NCBI RefSeq assembly: GCF_000238775.2
Contig: NZ_AFEJ02000002.1
Coordinates: 620,001-684,000, forward strand
Origin: Acaryochloris sp. CCMEE 5410
GTDB taxonomy: Bacteria; Cyanobacteriota; Cyanobacteriia; Thermosynechococcales; Thermosynechococcaceae
Direction: 5' to 3'
Length of the DNA stretch: 64,000 nucleotides
Part shown: in pieces, positions 28,531-37,976 of the stretch
Numbering within the stretch: the first letter of the stretch is position 1
Layout of the letters: each line of letters starts with the position of its first letter
The notes under the pieces: generated by a model
Database searches by the model: none
The model's input: only the letters and a program-made list of their open reading frames with translations
What the model was told of the DNA's origin: nothing
Position numbers and translations under genes: made by a program

Positions 28531-28980
28531 TCAAGGGTTAGTTGAGGGGGACAGAACTGCAGACCACAAGGCGAAAACGAGGATGCCAACTTTGTAGGTG
28601 AGAAATCCTAAAAAAACAGGTAGGACGTCTAACTGATTCCACTGAGTTGCCACAACAATCAGTAAGACGAAAACACCGAGCTGGCCTTTACCGACCTGGG
28701 TATTCCCGCTTCCTAATTGCTCAACATTCTTCGCCAAAATCCTGAGATATAACACTCCAACGGATGCCCCAAGCAAATAGCTGCTGGCAACCTTTAGAGA
28801 GTACATCCACCACACAGGGCCAAAAAATAACCCTGCTATAACTGAAGATGAAATTATCAAGCCATTTTTGAGTTGATAAAAGTCATCCATCGAATCTCCT
28901 GCTTGAGAAGTCTCTACTTCAGCTAGCTCACTCTCGCTGGAGATGGGGCCGGTCTGAAGGGGAGGATCTGTCAATTCCAC
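28531..28980 (-). CDS. atpI: ATP synthase subunit I (atp1)
   Basis: 149 residues. An acidic N-terminal region is followed by four predicted membrane helices (GLIISSSVIAGLFFGPVWWM; YLLGASVGVLYLRILAK; LGVFVLLIVVATQWNQL; FLGFLTYKVGILVFALW). It is the first gene of the operon, the usual place of the Atp1/I protein that assists c-ring assembly. Sequence conservation in the family is low, so the call rests on position and topology. Confidence 0.85.
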   Translation of the reverse strand: MELTDPPLQTGPISSESELAEVETSQAGDSMDDFYQLKNGLIISSSVIAGLFFGPVWWMYSLKVASSYLLGASVGVLYLRILAKNVEQLGSGNTQVGKGQLGVFVLLIVVATQWNQLDVLPVFLGFLTYKVGILVFALWSAVLSPSTNP

Positions 28981-29053
28981 AGGTTAGAAATTTGGTTTGG
29001 ATGCGTTACTGCAGGCCAAGGCCAATGATATCACGACTGGGTAACATTACTTA

Positions 29054-30070
29054 ATGAATAACCTCGAGAATCTAAAATTTAACCCAAAGATATTCTGGTC
29101 ATTTTTATTTCTATGCGTAGGGGGATGTTCGGTGGCTGAAAAACCTGGTATTTCGTCTTCCCAGCCACAACCCTCGCCATTGCCGATCCAGACCTCTGAA
29201 CAGATTGACAAGCCACTACAACAGATCATCCCTGTCTCTACTGAAGAGGGCTTAAGGTCGGTGCAGTCCTCTCAATCAAAGGCTTCTAGGGTTGGTGTAG
29301 TGATGAATGCGATCGCAGGTTGGAATCGGAATTTGCAGGTCAAAGACGTTTATTACGATTTGTATCTACCGCCACAATTACAAGAAAACCCCAATCCTCA
29401 GCGTCCCTGTTTAGTGGTTTTACCGGGCTGGGACTTTCCCCGAACCAGCTGGGTCGAAAACACCAACTTAGTCAGCTTTGCCGATCGCTACGGCTATGTC
29501 TTGTTGCTGCCAGAGATGGACAAAACCCTCTATGCCAGCGCCTACTATCCTGAAACCACCCTCAAGTGGAACAGCATCCCAGGGGGAGCATTCATCAAGG
29601 AAGCGTTTATCCCCGCCGTCCAGAAACGTCATCAGCTACTCCTGCCGGGCCAGCACAACACCCTGCTGGGTCTGTCTACTGGAGGCAGAGGAGTGGCTTT
29701 GGTAGCCCTCGAAAATCCAAGCTTATTTGTTGCGGGAGCTAGCTTGTCAGGAGACTTTAGCCAAGAGAATACGCCTGAGGATCGGCTAATGACCGCCTTG
29801 TATGGTCCTTTTGCGCAATTCCAATCCCGTTGGCTGGGGCGAGATAACCCTCAAGCTAGAGCATCAGAATGGACCATGCCGCTTTATCTATCCCACGGCA
29901 CGGCAGATGACATTGTGCCAGAGTCGCAGAGTCGCTTGTTTTTTGAAGCCTTAAAACAGCAGCCGTCGGCAGTTGTGGAGTATCATCCAGTGGCTGGTGC
30001 TGGCCATGATTATCCCTATTGGGGAAGCCAATTAGAGGCCGTCTTTAAGTTTATTGACCAGCCCCGATAG
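29054..30070 (+). CDS. Esterase-like alpha/beta-hydrolase lipoprotein
   Basis: 338 residues. A hydrophobic N-terminus ends in a lipobox (FLCVGGC), predicting lipid anchoring. The catalytic part has the nucleophile elbow GLSTGGRG, an acid region near SHGTADDIVPESQ (Asp), and GAGHDYPYWG with the catalytic His. This is the feruloyl/PHB-depolymerase-like esterase group. The substrate is unknown. Divergent from the ATP synthase operon, with 73 bases between the start codons. Confidence 0.75.
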   Translation: MNNLENLKFNPKIFWSFLFLCVGGCSVAEKPGISSSQPQPSPLPIQTSEQIDKPLQQIIPVSTEEGLRSVQSSQSKASRVGVVMNAIAGWNRNLQVKDVYYDLYLPPQLQENPNPQRPCLVVLPGWDFPRTSWVENTNLVSFADRYGYVLLLPEMDKTLYASAYYPETTLKWNSIPGGAFIKEAFIPAVQKRHQLLLPGQHNTLLGLSTGGRGVALVALENPSLFVAGASLSGDFSQENTPEDRLMTALYGPFAQFQSRWLGRDNPQARASEWTMPLYLSHGTADDIVPESQSRLFFEALKQQPSAVVEYHPVAGAGHDYPYWGSQLEAVFKFIDQPR

Positions 30071-30100
30071 TCTGGCTGTTTCTAAGTTCCTGTTGAACCC

Positions 30101-31438
30101 ATGCGCATTGTTGCCTATCTCTACCAGGACTTAACGTGGGAAACGCAATTGGATTCCACCATTTGGGGCTGGGAAGTCGATCGGGTCTATCAGGATTTGG
30201 ATTGGCGACGATCTCAACTGGCGGCGATGTTGGCGGATTTTCAGGCCGAGACACCTGATTATTTGTTGGTGATGCGGCTGGAAGATTTGGGGGAATCTCT
30301 GAGCCAGGTTACGGAGAATCTAGTGCAGTTGGAAGGACTGGGGATTTGCCTGATTGCAATTGAACAGGATTACCAATCTCCGAATTTCAAACTAGGCCAG
30401 GCCAAAATTGAGCAGAATGGTGCAGAAAGCACAGATTCATCCCAGCTATTAGTCTTACTGGATGCCATTCAAGCGGAGCAGCGCAGTCGGCGCATTCGCC
30501 ACGGTCATGCCCAGAATCGGATCAAACGACGTCCCCCGCCGGGGAAAGCCCCCTATGGCTATAAGCGGGGCAAGGACCGATACGTGATCGATCGCACTGT
30601 TTCTCCAGTCGTTAAGGACTTCTTTGAACATTTTTTGCTGTACGGATCGTTGCGTGGATCAGTGCGACATATTGCCAAGAAGCACGGCAAGAAAATATCG
30701 GTTTCAACGGGGCGACGATGGCTAACTAACCCTGTATATCGAGGCGATTTAACCTACCAAAACCAGCAGGTGGTCATGGATACCCATACACCACTACTTT
30801 CCCGAGAAGAAGGAGCCCAGGTGGATCGGCTCTTGCGCCGAAATCGAAGTATGACGCCTAGGGCTGCGAGTGCACCTCGGTCTCTGTCTGGCATTGTATT
30901 TTGTGCTACTTGCCAATCGCCCATGACGATTTCGCGAGTGATGCCCCGAGGGAAGGGTAAGGAATATCTCTATCTTCGCCCCACCAAATGCCCTGATAAA
31001 CCCAGATGCCAAGCGATTTCCTACGACAAGATTTTGCAGAAAACGATTCAATCTATTTGTGATCAACTCCCTCAAGCCGTAGCCGGGGTGAACCAACCGA
31101 TTCTGAGTCAGTTTAAGCAAGGGGTAGATGCAGAAATTGCAGCCAAGCAAAAAATTTTGTCTCAATTGCCTGAACTGGTGGAAACCAATGTACTCGACCA
31201 ATCGACGGCTGATTTGCGGGCCTATAATTTGCAAACGGAAATTGCAGAGTTAAAAAGTCGGTTGGCTCAACTCCCTCCGGTTAACTTAAAGGAGATCGCT
31301 CAAACGGTGTCCATTGATCAGTTTTGGATGGATTTATCAGAATCTGAACGACGCTTTTATTTTCGAGAATTTATTCGCCAGGTGGATCTAATTAGGGATG
31401 GCAAAGACTGTGCGGTCAAACTGAATTTTATGTTCTGA
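30101..31438 (+). CDS. Large serine recombinase-family protein, catalytic serine apparently missing
   Basis: 445 residues, resembling the XisF-like recombinases of cyanobacteria. Domains: a resolvase-type N-terminal domain (about 1-140), a recombinase domain (RPPPGKAPYGYKRGKDRYV ... RWLTNPVYRGDLTYQ), a zinc beta-ribbon (FCATCQSP ... KCPDKPRC), and a C-terminal coiled coil. The N-terminus reads MRIVAYLYQDLTWE where catalytic enzymes have Y-x-R-V-S; no serine fits, and of the DRLxR arginines only one (VMRLEDLGES) remains. DNA binding may persist without cleavage. It follows the esterase gene by 30 bases on the same strand. No associated element is visible at its ends. Confidence 0.7.
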   Translation: MRIVAYLYQDLTWETQLDSTIWGWEVDRVYQDLDWRRSQLAAMLADFQAETPDYLLVMRLEDLGESLSQVTENLVQLEGLGICLIAIEQDYQSPNFKLGQAKIEQNGAESTDSSQLLVLLDAIQAEQRSRRIRHGHAQNRIKRRPPPGKAPYGYKRGKDRYVIDRTVSPVVKDFFEHFLLYGSLRGSVRHIAKKHGKKISVSTGRRWLTNPVYRGDLTYQNQQVVMDTHTPLLSREEGAQVDRLLRRNRSMTPRAASAPRSLSGIVFCATCQSPMTISRVMPRGKGKEYLYLRPTKCPDKPRCQAISYDKILQKTIQSICDQLPQAVAGVNQPILSQFKQGVDAEIAAKQKILSQLPELVETNVLDQSTADLRAYNLQTEIAELKSRLAQLPPVNLKEIAQTVSIDQFWMDLSESERRFYFREFIRQVDLIRDGKDCAVKLNFMF

Positions 31439-31624
31439 TAGATGAACGAGAATTTATCAATTTATAGTCTTTTTTAAACGCCATCAAACTACCAAAGAAA
31501 AAACATTCGCGTTTTTGGTATGAGTGCAAGAATTATTTCTATTCTTTTATAAATAATTCGTCATTCTATTCGCTAGATTTGGGCAATCTAGATCAGTGAA
31601 GGTAATGAATTAGGCTTCTAAAAG

Positions 31625-33880
31625 ATGGATTTGTCTCAGGCAATTGGAAATCTCTTTGATCAGGAAGAGGGAGCTAAATCAGAAGATTCAAAACTTTCAG
31701 ACTTGCTAAGCCGCATCGCCCAGCTTTTACCAGACACTTCATCTTCTAATCCTGATGGTGACCAAGACGCAGAAGTCCTCTACAGACAACTGACTGATGC
31801 CGCCCGTTCAGGCCAGAATGACTTGTTTTTGGAATTAGTGAAAGCTGAAAAAACGCAACCACCTTCTAATGAACCTACTTTACTGATGGCAGCCGTCTTG
31901 GCTCATCAGCATGAAGTTGTGAAAGCATTGATGGCCGCAGGAGCTGATGTTAATGCCAAGGTCAAAAAGTTCTTTGAATTTAATGCCTTGGATCTGGCTG
32001 TTGGCGAAGAAAATATTGCCATTACCCAAACGCTTCTAGAGGCTGGTGCTGACCCCAACTGGATCAATACCAGTCCAGGGCTTGCTCCAATCACTAAAGC
32101 GATCCAGAAAAACAATACTGAACTGGTACGCTTGCTCTTGAAACATAATGCCAGTGTGGTGTTTGAGACAAAGGCAAAACCTCTGGTGGAAGCGGCTCAA
32201 AACGATAATCCAGAGATCATCAATCTGTTAATCGAAGCTGGTTGCAGCATTAACGACAAGAACTATAATAGCCAATCAGCACTACAGATCGCTTGCCTAA
32301 ACTGCAACGTTGAAACCATTAAAACTTTGCTTGCTGCTGGCGCTCAGCTTAGTGCTTCTGGGGATGAGCTGTTTTCAATTTTTTATGCTAAAGGATATGC
32401 CAGACAACTATCAGGTTTATTAGGCGAGAAACCTGACCCTACACCCAAAATTCCCCTTGCTCTGCAAGCTCTAATCGATGCAGGTGCCGATCTAAATGTG
32501 GTTAGCAATACGGGTACAACGGCATTGGCAACAGCTATTCAGCATGGATATTTAGAGGCCGTTAAGTTGCTGTTGGCAAAAGGGGCAGATCCAAACTTGT
32601 CCTGTCAGTCCATCGATTCATGGATGTTACAGAACCCCGAACTGCAGGATCATTATCGTGAACGTTTTGATAAAACGATGCCCCTGAATTTGGCGGCTGC
32701 TTTTGGCCGATTTGAAATGGTTCAAACCTTACTTGATGCGGGTGCAGATCCAGGATGTATAGATGAAAAAGGACGAACCGCTCTAAAGATTGCCATTAAG
32801 GAGGGGCATCAAGACATTGTTACGCTTCTCAAGAAGACAGGTGCCCCTGATACCCCTGAGGTTATGGAGCATCCTTCGGATACTTTGCTGGGTGCCGCTA
32901 AAAAGGGACATCTAGAGTTACTCTCATCTGCATTAGCTGCAGGGGCTGATCCGAACGCAAGCCAAGTTTCAGCCGGGCGTCAACGACGGGAAAAGACAGC
33001 CCTGATGTTTGCTGCAGAAAGGGGGCATTTAGATGTCGTCAAACGGCTGCTAGAAGCTGGTGCTGAGGTGGACTTGAGCGATCGCCCTGGCAAGAAATTT
33101 GGCAAAACTCCCCTGATGTATGCAGCTCAAAGTGATCAGGCTGATATTCTCAAGTATTTTCTGGAAGCAGGAGCAGTGATAGATGCTCAAGATAAGCGAG
33201 GCCAAACGGCTCTGTTTTATGCGGTGGAGGCTAAAGCAGCAGCGGCGGTAGAAGTCTTACTCACCTATGGGGCCGATCCCCATAAACAAAGCTGGGATGG
33301 TACTCCGTTTGAGCAAGCGAGCTACAGCAATTCACAAATCACCAAATTGATTACGACTGCCGACCATCAGCGAAGCAGCGAGATGAGTGCAGAGGCTCGG
33401 GTGGAAATGCTTAGTTCAGCTGCATTCGACGGTAATGCAGACCTAGTAAGGGATTTGATCCACCAAGGAGTGGATATTAATGCAACGGACAAGGATAGCG
33501 GTTGGACGGCCCTGATGTCTGGGGCGGCCCAAGGGCACATCACAGTTGTGCAATTGCTACTTGCTGCAGGAGCTGAGGTCAATCGAGACCTTCCTTCTGG
33601 GAAAACGGCTTTATCCGAAGCTGCTTACTGGGGCCGCACCGAGATTGTCAAACTGCTAATTTCAGCAGGCGCTAATCTTAACTCGGCAGATTCAGACGGC
33701 TGGACACCCGTTATGAAAACCCTGGTTTGGAACGCCACTGAAGTGTTGCAGGTTTTACTAGATGCTGGCGCAGATGCTTCGGTGCGAAATGAGGATGGGA
33801 AAATGGTCCTGGCGATAGCAATTGCGGATGGAAAAACTGAGATCGCAAATATCCTTCGCCAAGCTGGAGTGACCGAATAA
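31625..33880 (+). CDS. Ankyrin-repeat protein
   Basis: 751 residues containing about 17 ankyrin repeats from residue 90 to the end (for example KTALMFAAERGHLDVVKRLL and WTALMSGAAQGHITVVQLLL), two of them degenerate around residues 260-290 and 570-600. The first 80 residues are a non-repeat acidic helical region. No signal peptide, so probably cytoplasmic. Ankyrin arrays bind partner proteins. Convergent with the unknown gene downstream, only 5 bases apart. Confidence 0.9.
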   Translation: MDLSQAIGNLFDQEEGAKSEDSKLSDLLSRIAQLLPDTSSSNPDGDQDAEVLYRQLTDAARSGQNDLFLELVKAEKTQPPSNEPTLLMAAVLAHQHEVVKALMAAGADVNAKVKKFFEFNALDLAVGEENIAITQTLLEAGADPNWINTSPGLAPITKAIQKNNTELVRLLLKHNASVVFETKAKPLVEAAQNDNPEIINLLIEAGCSINDKNYNSQSALQIACLNCNVETIKTLLAAGAQLSASGDELFSIFYAKGYARQLSGLLGEKPDPTPKIPLALQALIDAGADLNVVSNTGTTALATAIQHGYLEAVKLLLAKGADPNLSCQSIDSWMLQNPELQDHYRERFDKTMPLNLAAAFGRFEMVQTLLDAGADPGCIDEKGRTALKIAIKEGHQDIVTLLKKTGAPDTPEVMEHPSDTLLGAAKKGHLELLSSALAAGADPNASQVSAGRQRREKTALMFAAERGHLDVVKRLLEAGAEVDLSDRPGKKFGKTPLMYAAQSDQADILKYFLEAGAVIDAQDKRGQTALFYAVEAKAAAAVEVLLTYGADPHKQSWDGTPFEQASYSNSQITKLITTADHQRSSEMSAEARVEMLSSAAFDGNADLVRDLIHQGVDINATDKDSGWTALMSGAAQGHITVVQLLLAAGAEVNRDLPSGKTALSEAAYWGRTEIVKLLISAGANLNSADSDGWTPVMKTLVWNATEVLQVLLDAGADASVRNEDGKMVLAIAIADGKTEIANILRQAGVTE

Positions 33881-33885
33881 CCTCC

Positions 33886-35106
33886 TTAGTAACGTCTAAG
33901 AAAATCAACTCGCTCAAAACAAGGATCGTTAGCCATCATACTTAAAGGGGGGACATAGATTCCTTCTTGGACAAAGGTTTCATGGATAAATTGACGAATC
34001 ACTTCCCACTCTGAATCGTCAAAGTTATCGAATTCAGGCTCCTCGCGAATATCTGATTCAAACCTAAATTCATCACAATATCCCGCATCCTCAATCTTTT
34101 TCCCTTGATCATAAATTTGATAACCAAATGCGCCAGAAGTATCTTCTTCTTCAAGGGCAATTGCTGAGGTTTGTAACGTAGCAGAACAATGTTCGCAAAT
34201 TTTCTCTAGATTTTCCCACTCGTCAACAATCCAATACACAACAGTCCAAGGGTTACTGGTTGGCTGAAGCATTGGAATCCAATAGGCTTTGTCGTCATAG
34301 GGCAGAGCCTCATAAATTCGCTTAGGACTTTGACTCTGCTTTTGCCACTCTTTGACTTCAAATTGGTCCATGAGAATGGGGCCAACCAGTTCAATGGGAG
34401 CTTTGATAGCAAAGATGGCATATTCTGGATGACCTAAATCCATCCAGTCTCTAAATTCTTTCATTCCCAATGGGAATTCAGGCAATGTTAGTAAGTCCAC
34501 TCGCTCCACTTGTGGATCTGCCAAGTTGAGATCTAATCCTGGAAGATAGATAGCTTGTTCCGCTAGCAGTTCATCAATGGACTGGTCTAGAGCGCTTCGA
34601 ATTTCAGTAGGACTGATTTTTTTCAGATGAGGCTGTCTACGCAGGGATGACTCAAAGTAAACGCTGTCGTCATAAATCATCCATTCTGCGAACTCTACGT
34701 CGTTTTGATTTTCATAACAAAACCATTCCACCCATTTTGACGTGTCTTGTTCGGTTAGGTGCATTACTTTGGTCTTGAGCTTTCCTGATAAAGTGCGACA
34801 GTCTTCTCTTAATAAGGGGGCTCGCCCAATCTCCCAATACACGACACACCAAGGGTTGTCTTTAAACTTAACCACTGGCACACCTTGTAAATCCGAAAGC
34901 TTGCCAGTCAGCGGCAATCTTGCTTGATGGCCCTGAATACGAAACACTCTTTGTAGCTCAGGGATTAGCTCGTCCATTTCCACTTTGGCTGTGAAAATGC
35001 TGTAGGGGGCGTTCTGTTCTCTGACCCAATTTCGAAACGTAAAAGGTGAGTGTGTGGTATTCACAGGCTGTATTACACGTCTGATTACTTGACTCAGTAT
35101 GCCCAA
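33886..35106 (-). CDS. Internally duplicated protein of unknown function
   Basis: 406 residues made of two similar halves of about 200 residues each. Matching blocks: APYSIFTAKVEMDELIP with PEYAIFAIKAPIELVGP; NPWCVVYWEIG with NPWTVVYWIVD; EQAIYLPGLDLNLADPQVER with QEGIYVPPLSMMANDPCFER; and both halves end VERVDLL / FERVDFL. Soluble, acidic, rich in Trp and Tyr. No catalytic motif is obvious. I recognise no named domain. Confidence 0.7.
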   Translation of the reverse strand: MGILSQVIRRVIQPVNTTHSPFTFRNWVREQNAPYSIFTAKVEMDELIPELQRVFRIQGHQARLPLTGKLSDLQGVPVVKFKDNPWCVVYWEIGRAPLLREDCRTLSGKLKTKVMHLTEQDTSKWVEWFCYENQNDVEFAEWMIYDDSVYFESSLRRQPHLKKISPTEIRSALDQSIDELLAEQAIYLPGLDLNLADPQVERVDLLTLPEFPLGMKEFRDWMDLGHPEYAIFAIKAPIELVGPILMDQFEVKEWQKQSQSPKRIYEALPYDDKAYWIPMLQPTSNPWTVVYWIVDEWENLEKICEHCSATLQTSAIALEEEDTSGAFGYQIYDQGKKIEDAGYCDEFRFESDIREEPEFDNFDDSEWEVIRQFIHETFVQEGIYVPPLSMMANDPCFERVDFLRRY

Positions 35107-35346
35107 GCTAGCCGCAGATCTTGGGCGCTAAATCAAGATAAAAACAATTATTTATGATTGGCAAAAAATATTTGCTGATCCCTCAGTTGTAGATTGATTG
35201 GCTAATAACTTTGAGTTTTTTGTATTTAATCTTTCTAGGGATTGAGTCTATAAATTTTGGGTTTATTACTGGGTAAATATTTTGCAACATCACTCAGATT
35301 TGATTCCCAAATAGTGCCGCACCATAATAATTTACTTCGCTTCCTC

Positions 35347-36291
35347 TCAGCCTTGAGTAAACTCTGCTCCCAGTTGATATAGTTCTACGGATGCTCGTTG
35401 GTAGCTATAAAGTGCCACTTGGGTGAACTTTTGAATAGGGTAGATTTTGTAGATAGGATCCTTACAGTTCAATCCGTTTAGATAACTCCCATCACTGACA
35501 TCCCAGAAAGAAATACTGCCATCATTTCCTACTGTCATCAAGATTGCGCCACCAGGCAAGAATTTAACATCTCGAATTACTTCTAAATGTTGGCGCAATC
35601 TAGGATGACTAGAGCTGTTAATACAAACTACTGTATCCAACGAGTTAAGGTCCCAAACTTGGATTCCCCCTTTACCACCTATTCCAATCAAAGTATCCAT
35701 GTCATTAAAATCTAAGTGATAGGGGCGAAATGTTTGCTTCACTTCTGATGCATTTATCTGTTGTCCAGTCTCTGTTGCATAAATACCAAGGACATCAACA
35801 TCCTTATCACACTCATAATCTGAAGCAATAAATTTCTGCCCATCAGTTGTAAAGGCAAAATTTAGGGTGCCATGGCAGGATTTAAACCGAAATCTTCTCT
35901 GTTTATTAGATAAATTCCAGGCAGTAATAGTTTCTCCAGAACCAGTCAATAGAGTGTTACTCAACACATTACTCCCCATTGCCAATGGCCAATGGCTGCC
36001 CACATTGTAAGAGCGGATTTTCGTGCGACTTTCCAGATTCCACGCCTGTAACAAAGCCCCTCCAACGATTAAGCAACGACAATCTTCAGTTACGGTCAAT
36101 GCTTGAATTCGATTGCAATCAGGAAAGTGATGTAAGTTGGCGATTGCCCAAGACGCCTCTAGAGTTCCCTGAGCGATGTTCCACAGTTGAATTGTCCGGT
36201 CGAGACCACCACAAATAAAGTAACGACCATCAGGGGTGACGGTAGTAGAAAACGGGCAAGAGTCAAGTTTAAAGTAAGCCTTCGATAGCAT
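35347..36291 (-). CDS. WD40-repeat protein
   Basis: 314 residues forming one WD40 propeller. Blades are divergent but readable: PFSTTVTPDGRYFICGGLDR then TIQLWNIAQG; GGIQVWDLNSLDTVV; GAILMTVGNDGSISFWDVSD. There is no attached catalytic or signal domain. It is likely a protein-binding scaffold. Unrelated in detail to the near-identical blades of the NACHT gene. Confidence 0.75.
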   Translation of the reverse strand: MLSKAYFKLDSCPFSTTVTPDGRYFICGGLDRTIQLWNIAQGTLEASWAIANLHHFPDCNRIQALTVTEDCRCLIVGGALLQAWNLESRTKIRSYNVGSHWPLAMGSNVLSNTLLTGSGETITAWNLSNKQRRFRFKSCHGTLNFAFTTDGQKFIASDYECDKDVDVLGIYATETGQQINASEVKQTFRPYHLDFNDMDTLIGIGGKGGIQVWDLNSLDTVVCINSSSHPRLRQHLEVIRDVKFLPGGAILMTVGNDGSISFWDVSDGSYLNGLNCKDPIYKIYPIQKFTQVALYSYQRASVELYQLGAEFTQG

Positions 36292-36444
36292 GATTCATGT
36301 GCTCTGCGAATCAAGTAGACGAAGAATGCAACCTAAAGTGTAGATCTGATGAAGTATGAGTTCATAATCCCTATTCTTCAATATTCCTAATGCTCTTTGC
36401 TCACTATTATTCAGGATTTGCTCGCATCCTTTCTCTCAAGAATG

Positions 36445-36960
36445 TTATGAAGATTTACGAAATACTAAAGGTTCAAAAGGCTCGTTAGTCTCATCATAGA
36501 AACTGAATTCAAGTCGCTCATTTTGGAGGCGAAGTCTAACTGTGACTACTGAGGAGTCTCCAGGATCACCAATATCTTCATGCCAAACTGCCTTCCCCTG
36601 AAATACGGAAGCAGTAGTCTTTCCATTTTGAAGCGAGAATTCCTGCTGTAAAGTAGTTCCTAGCCTAATAATGCCACTTTGTATTCGCAGCACCTTATTC
36701 TCTTCAATTATCAGATTTAAGAGGGTTTCTAAGTTCTCGCGCTTTTGGGGATGAGTTGTGGCATCAAGCTTAGTTTGTATCTTTGCGATGCTTGAACTTT
36801 TCTCAGGGACGAGATCATAGTTGCCATCAAACTGCGCTGTGCTTACCTTGGATGGTACTGAAAATTCCTGTTTTGGGTTGAAGGTTGGGACACTACAACC
36901 AGCTAAAAACACCACTATCACAAGCATTTGTGAAAGCCATAGAACTTTCAATGGCATCAC
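36445..36960 (-). CDS. Lipoprotein, unknown function
   Basis: 171 residues. The N-terminal signal MMPLKVLWLSQMLVIVVFLA leads to the lipobox LAGC. The mature part has acidic and beta-strand-rich sequence (TASVFQGKAVWHEDIGDPGD) with no motif I recognise. Its start codon overlaps the stop of the upstream DUF2059 gene by four bases, so the two are translated together and probably act in the same compartment. Confidence 0.65.
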   Translation of the reverse strand: MMPLKVLWLSQMLVIVVFLAGCSVPTFNPKQEFSVPSKVSTAQFDGNYDLVPEKSSSIAKIQTKLDATTHPQKRENLETLLNLIIEENKVLRIQSGIIRLGTTLQQEFSLQNGKTTASVFQGKAVWHEDIGDPGDSSVVTVRLRLQNERLEFSFYDETNEPFEPLVFRKSS

Positions 36961-37823
36961 GGTTTGGGTGCGACCTTTTCATCTTCTGGGCTTGATTGGG
37001 GCGATTCAGGCCCAAATTCTTCTTGCATGATTTCTTGTAAAAGCTGAGTGATTTCGGGTAGCAAAATATCGTTCGATTGAGCCAACGCTTCTTTTGTTAG
37101 TTGAGGCAAAGTTGCGATCGCTTTTCGTCCTGTTGGCGTTTGGTAGAACTTGATTAAGTCTTTTAGCTCCTTCTCGGTGTAGTACTTGGCATACAGATTG
37201 GTGCTAATTTCCTCCGTTATTTCACCAATATTGACCCGGCTGGGCAATAACTCGCGATACCGTTTTACCATTCGTTGGGCTGTGGTTGTGACGCGTTTTA
37301 CCAGTTCATCCCCTTGTAACTGAGTGCGATCGCGGATCATATTGGCCAACACCTTCGGCAAGGTTTCCTCCATATTGGCCAACATGACCTCTAGGCGCTG
37401 TTCAGCATTTTTTTTCTGCTCCGTAATCAGCAACAGCCGCTGAATCAAAGCTAATTTCTTAGGAGAAGGAGGGGGTGCAGTTTCTTCAGGTAGGGCTGTT
37501 TCCTTGGGTGTGTCCTTTGCACCACTTTTGTGGGTATCTACAGTCGGTGTGACCGTTTTAGGATCTTCCGCTTTCTCTTCAGAATCAACTGGGGGTTGCT
37601 TATCTAGTTTGGGGGATGAAGAATCTTGTGGTGTCTCCGTTGCTGGGGCAGCTGGCTCGGTTGTTGCATTCTCTTCCTGAATCGATGTGGTCTGGTCTTC
37701 CGCTTTTACCTCAAAGGGGATACCCATTGGCGTGCCCAGTATCGTCATCGATAGTCCAAATAACCCAATTCTTACACCCCAAGATTGAACCAAGATGTCT
37801 GCACTCCTAATAACCGTAAACAA
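36957..37823 (-). CDS. DUF2059 domain protein, exported
   Basis: 288 residues. N-terminal hydrophobic signal (GVRIGLFGLSMTILGTPMG), then a long low-complexity linker rich in Glu, Thr and Pro, then a C-terminal DUF2059 domain including ELKDLIKFYQTPTGRKAI. The linker suggests a periplasmic protein held away from the membrane. Function of DUF2059 is unknown. Translationally coupled to the lipoprotein gene downstream. Confidence 0.75.
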   Translation of the reverse strand: MFTVIRSADILVQSWGVRIGLFGLSMTILGTPMGIPFEVKAEDQTTSIQEENATTEPAAPATETPQDSSSPKLDKQPPVDSEEKAEDPKTVTPTVDTHKSGAKDTPKETALPEETAPPPSPKKLALIQRLLLITEQKKNAEQRLEVMLANMEETLPKVLANMIRDRTQLQGDELVKRVTTTAQRMVKRYRELLPSRVNIGEITEEISTNLYAKYYTEKELKDLIKFYQTPTGRKAIATLPQLTKEALAQSNDILLPEITQLLQEIMQEEFGPESPQSSPEDEKVAPKP

Positions 37824-37976
37824 CTTATGGGTGCCAGTTTAGCAATTCCTTAAAGACATCATTATTTTGCCTCCAAAGGTTAGCGTGCTTGAATCAGTTA
37901 CAGGCTTATTTCTACCAAAGTCCTTGTCCAAAAGACTCTTAGAATTAAGTCATAGGTTGTATTGAAGATCCTGACC

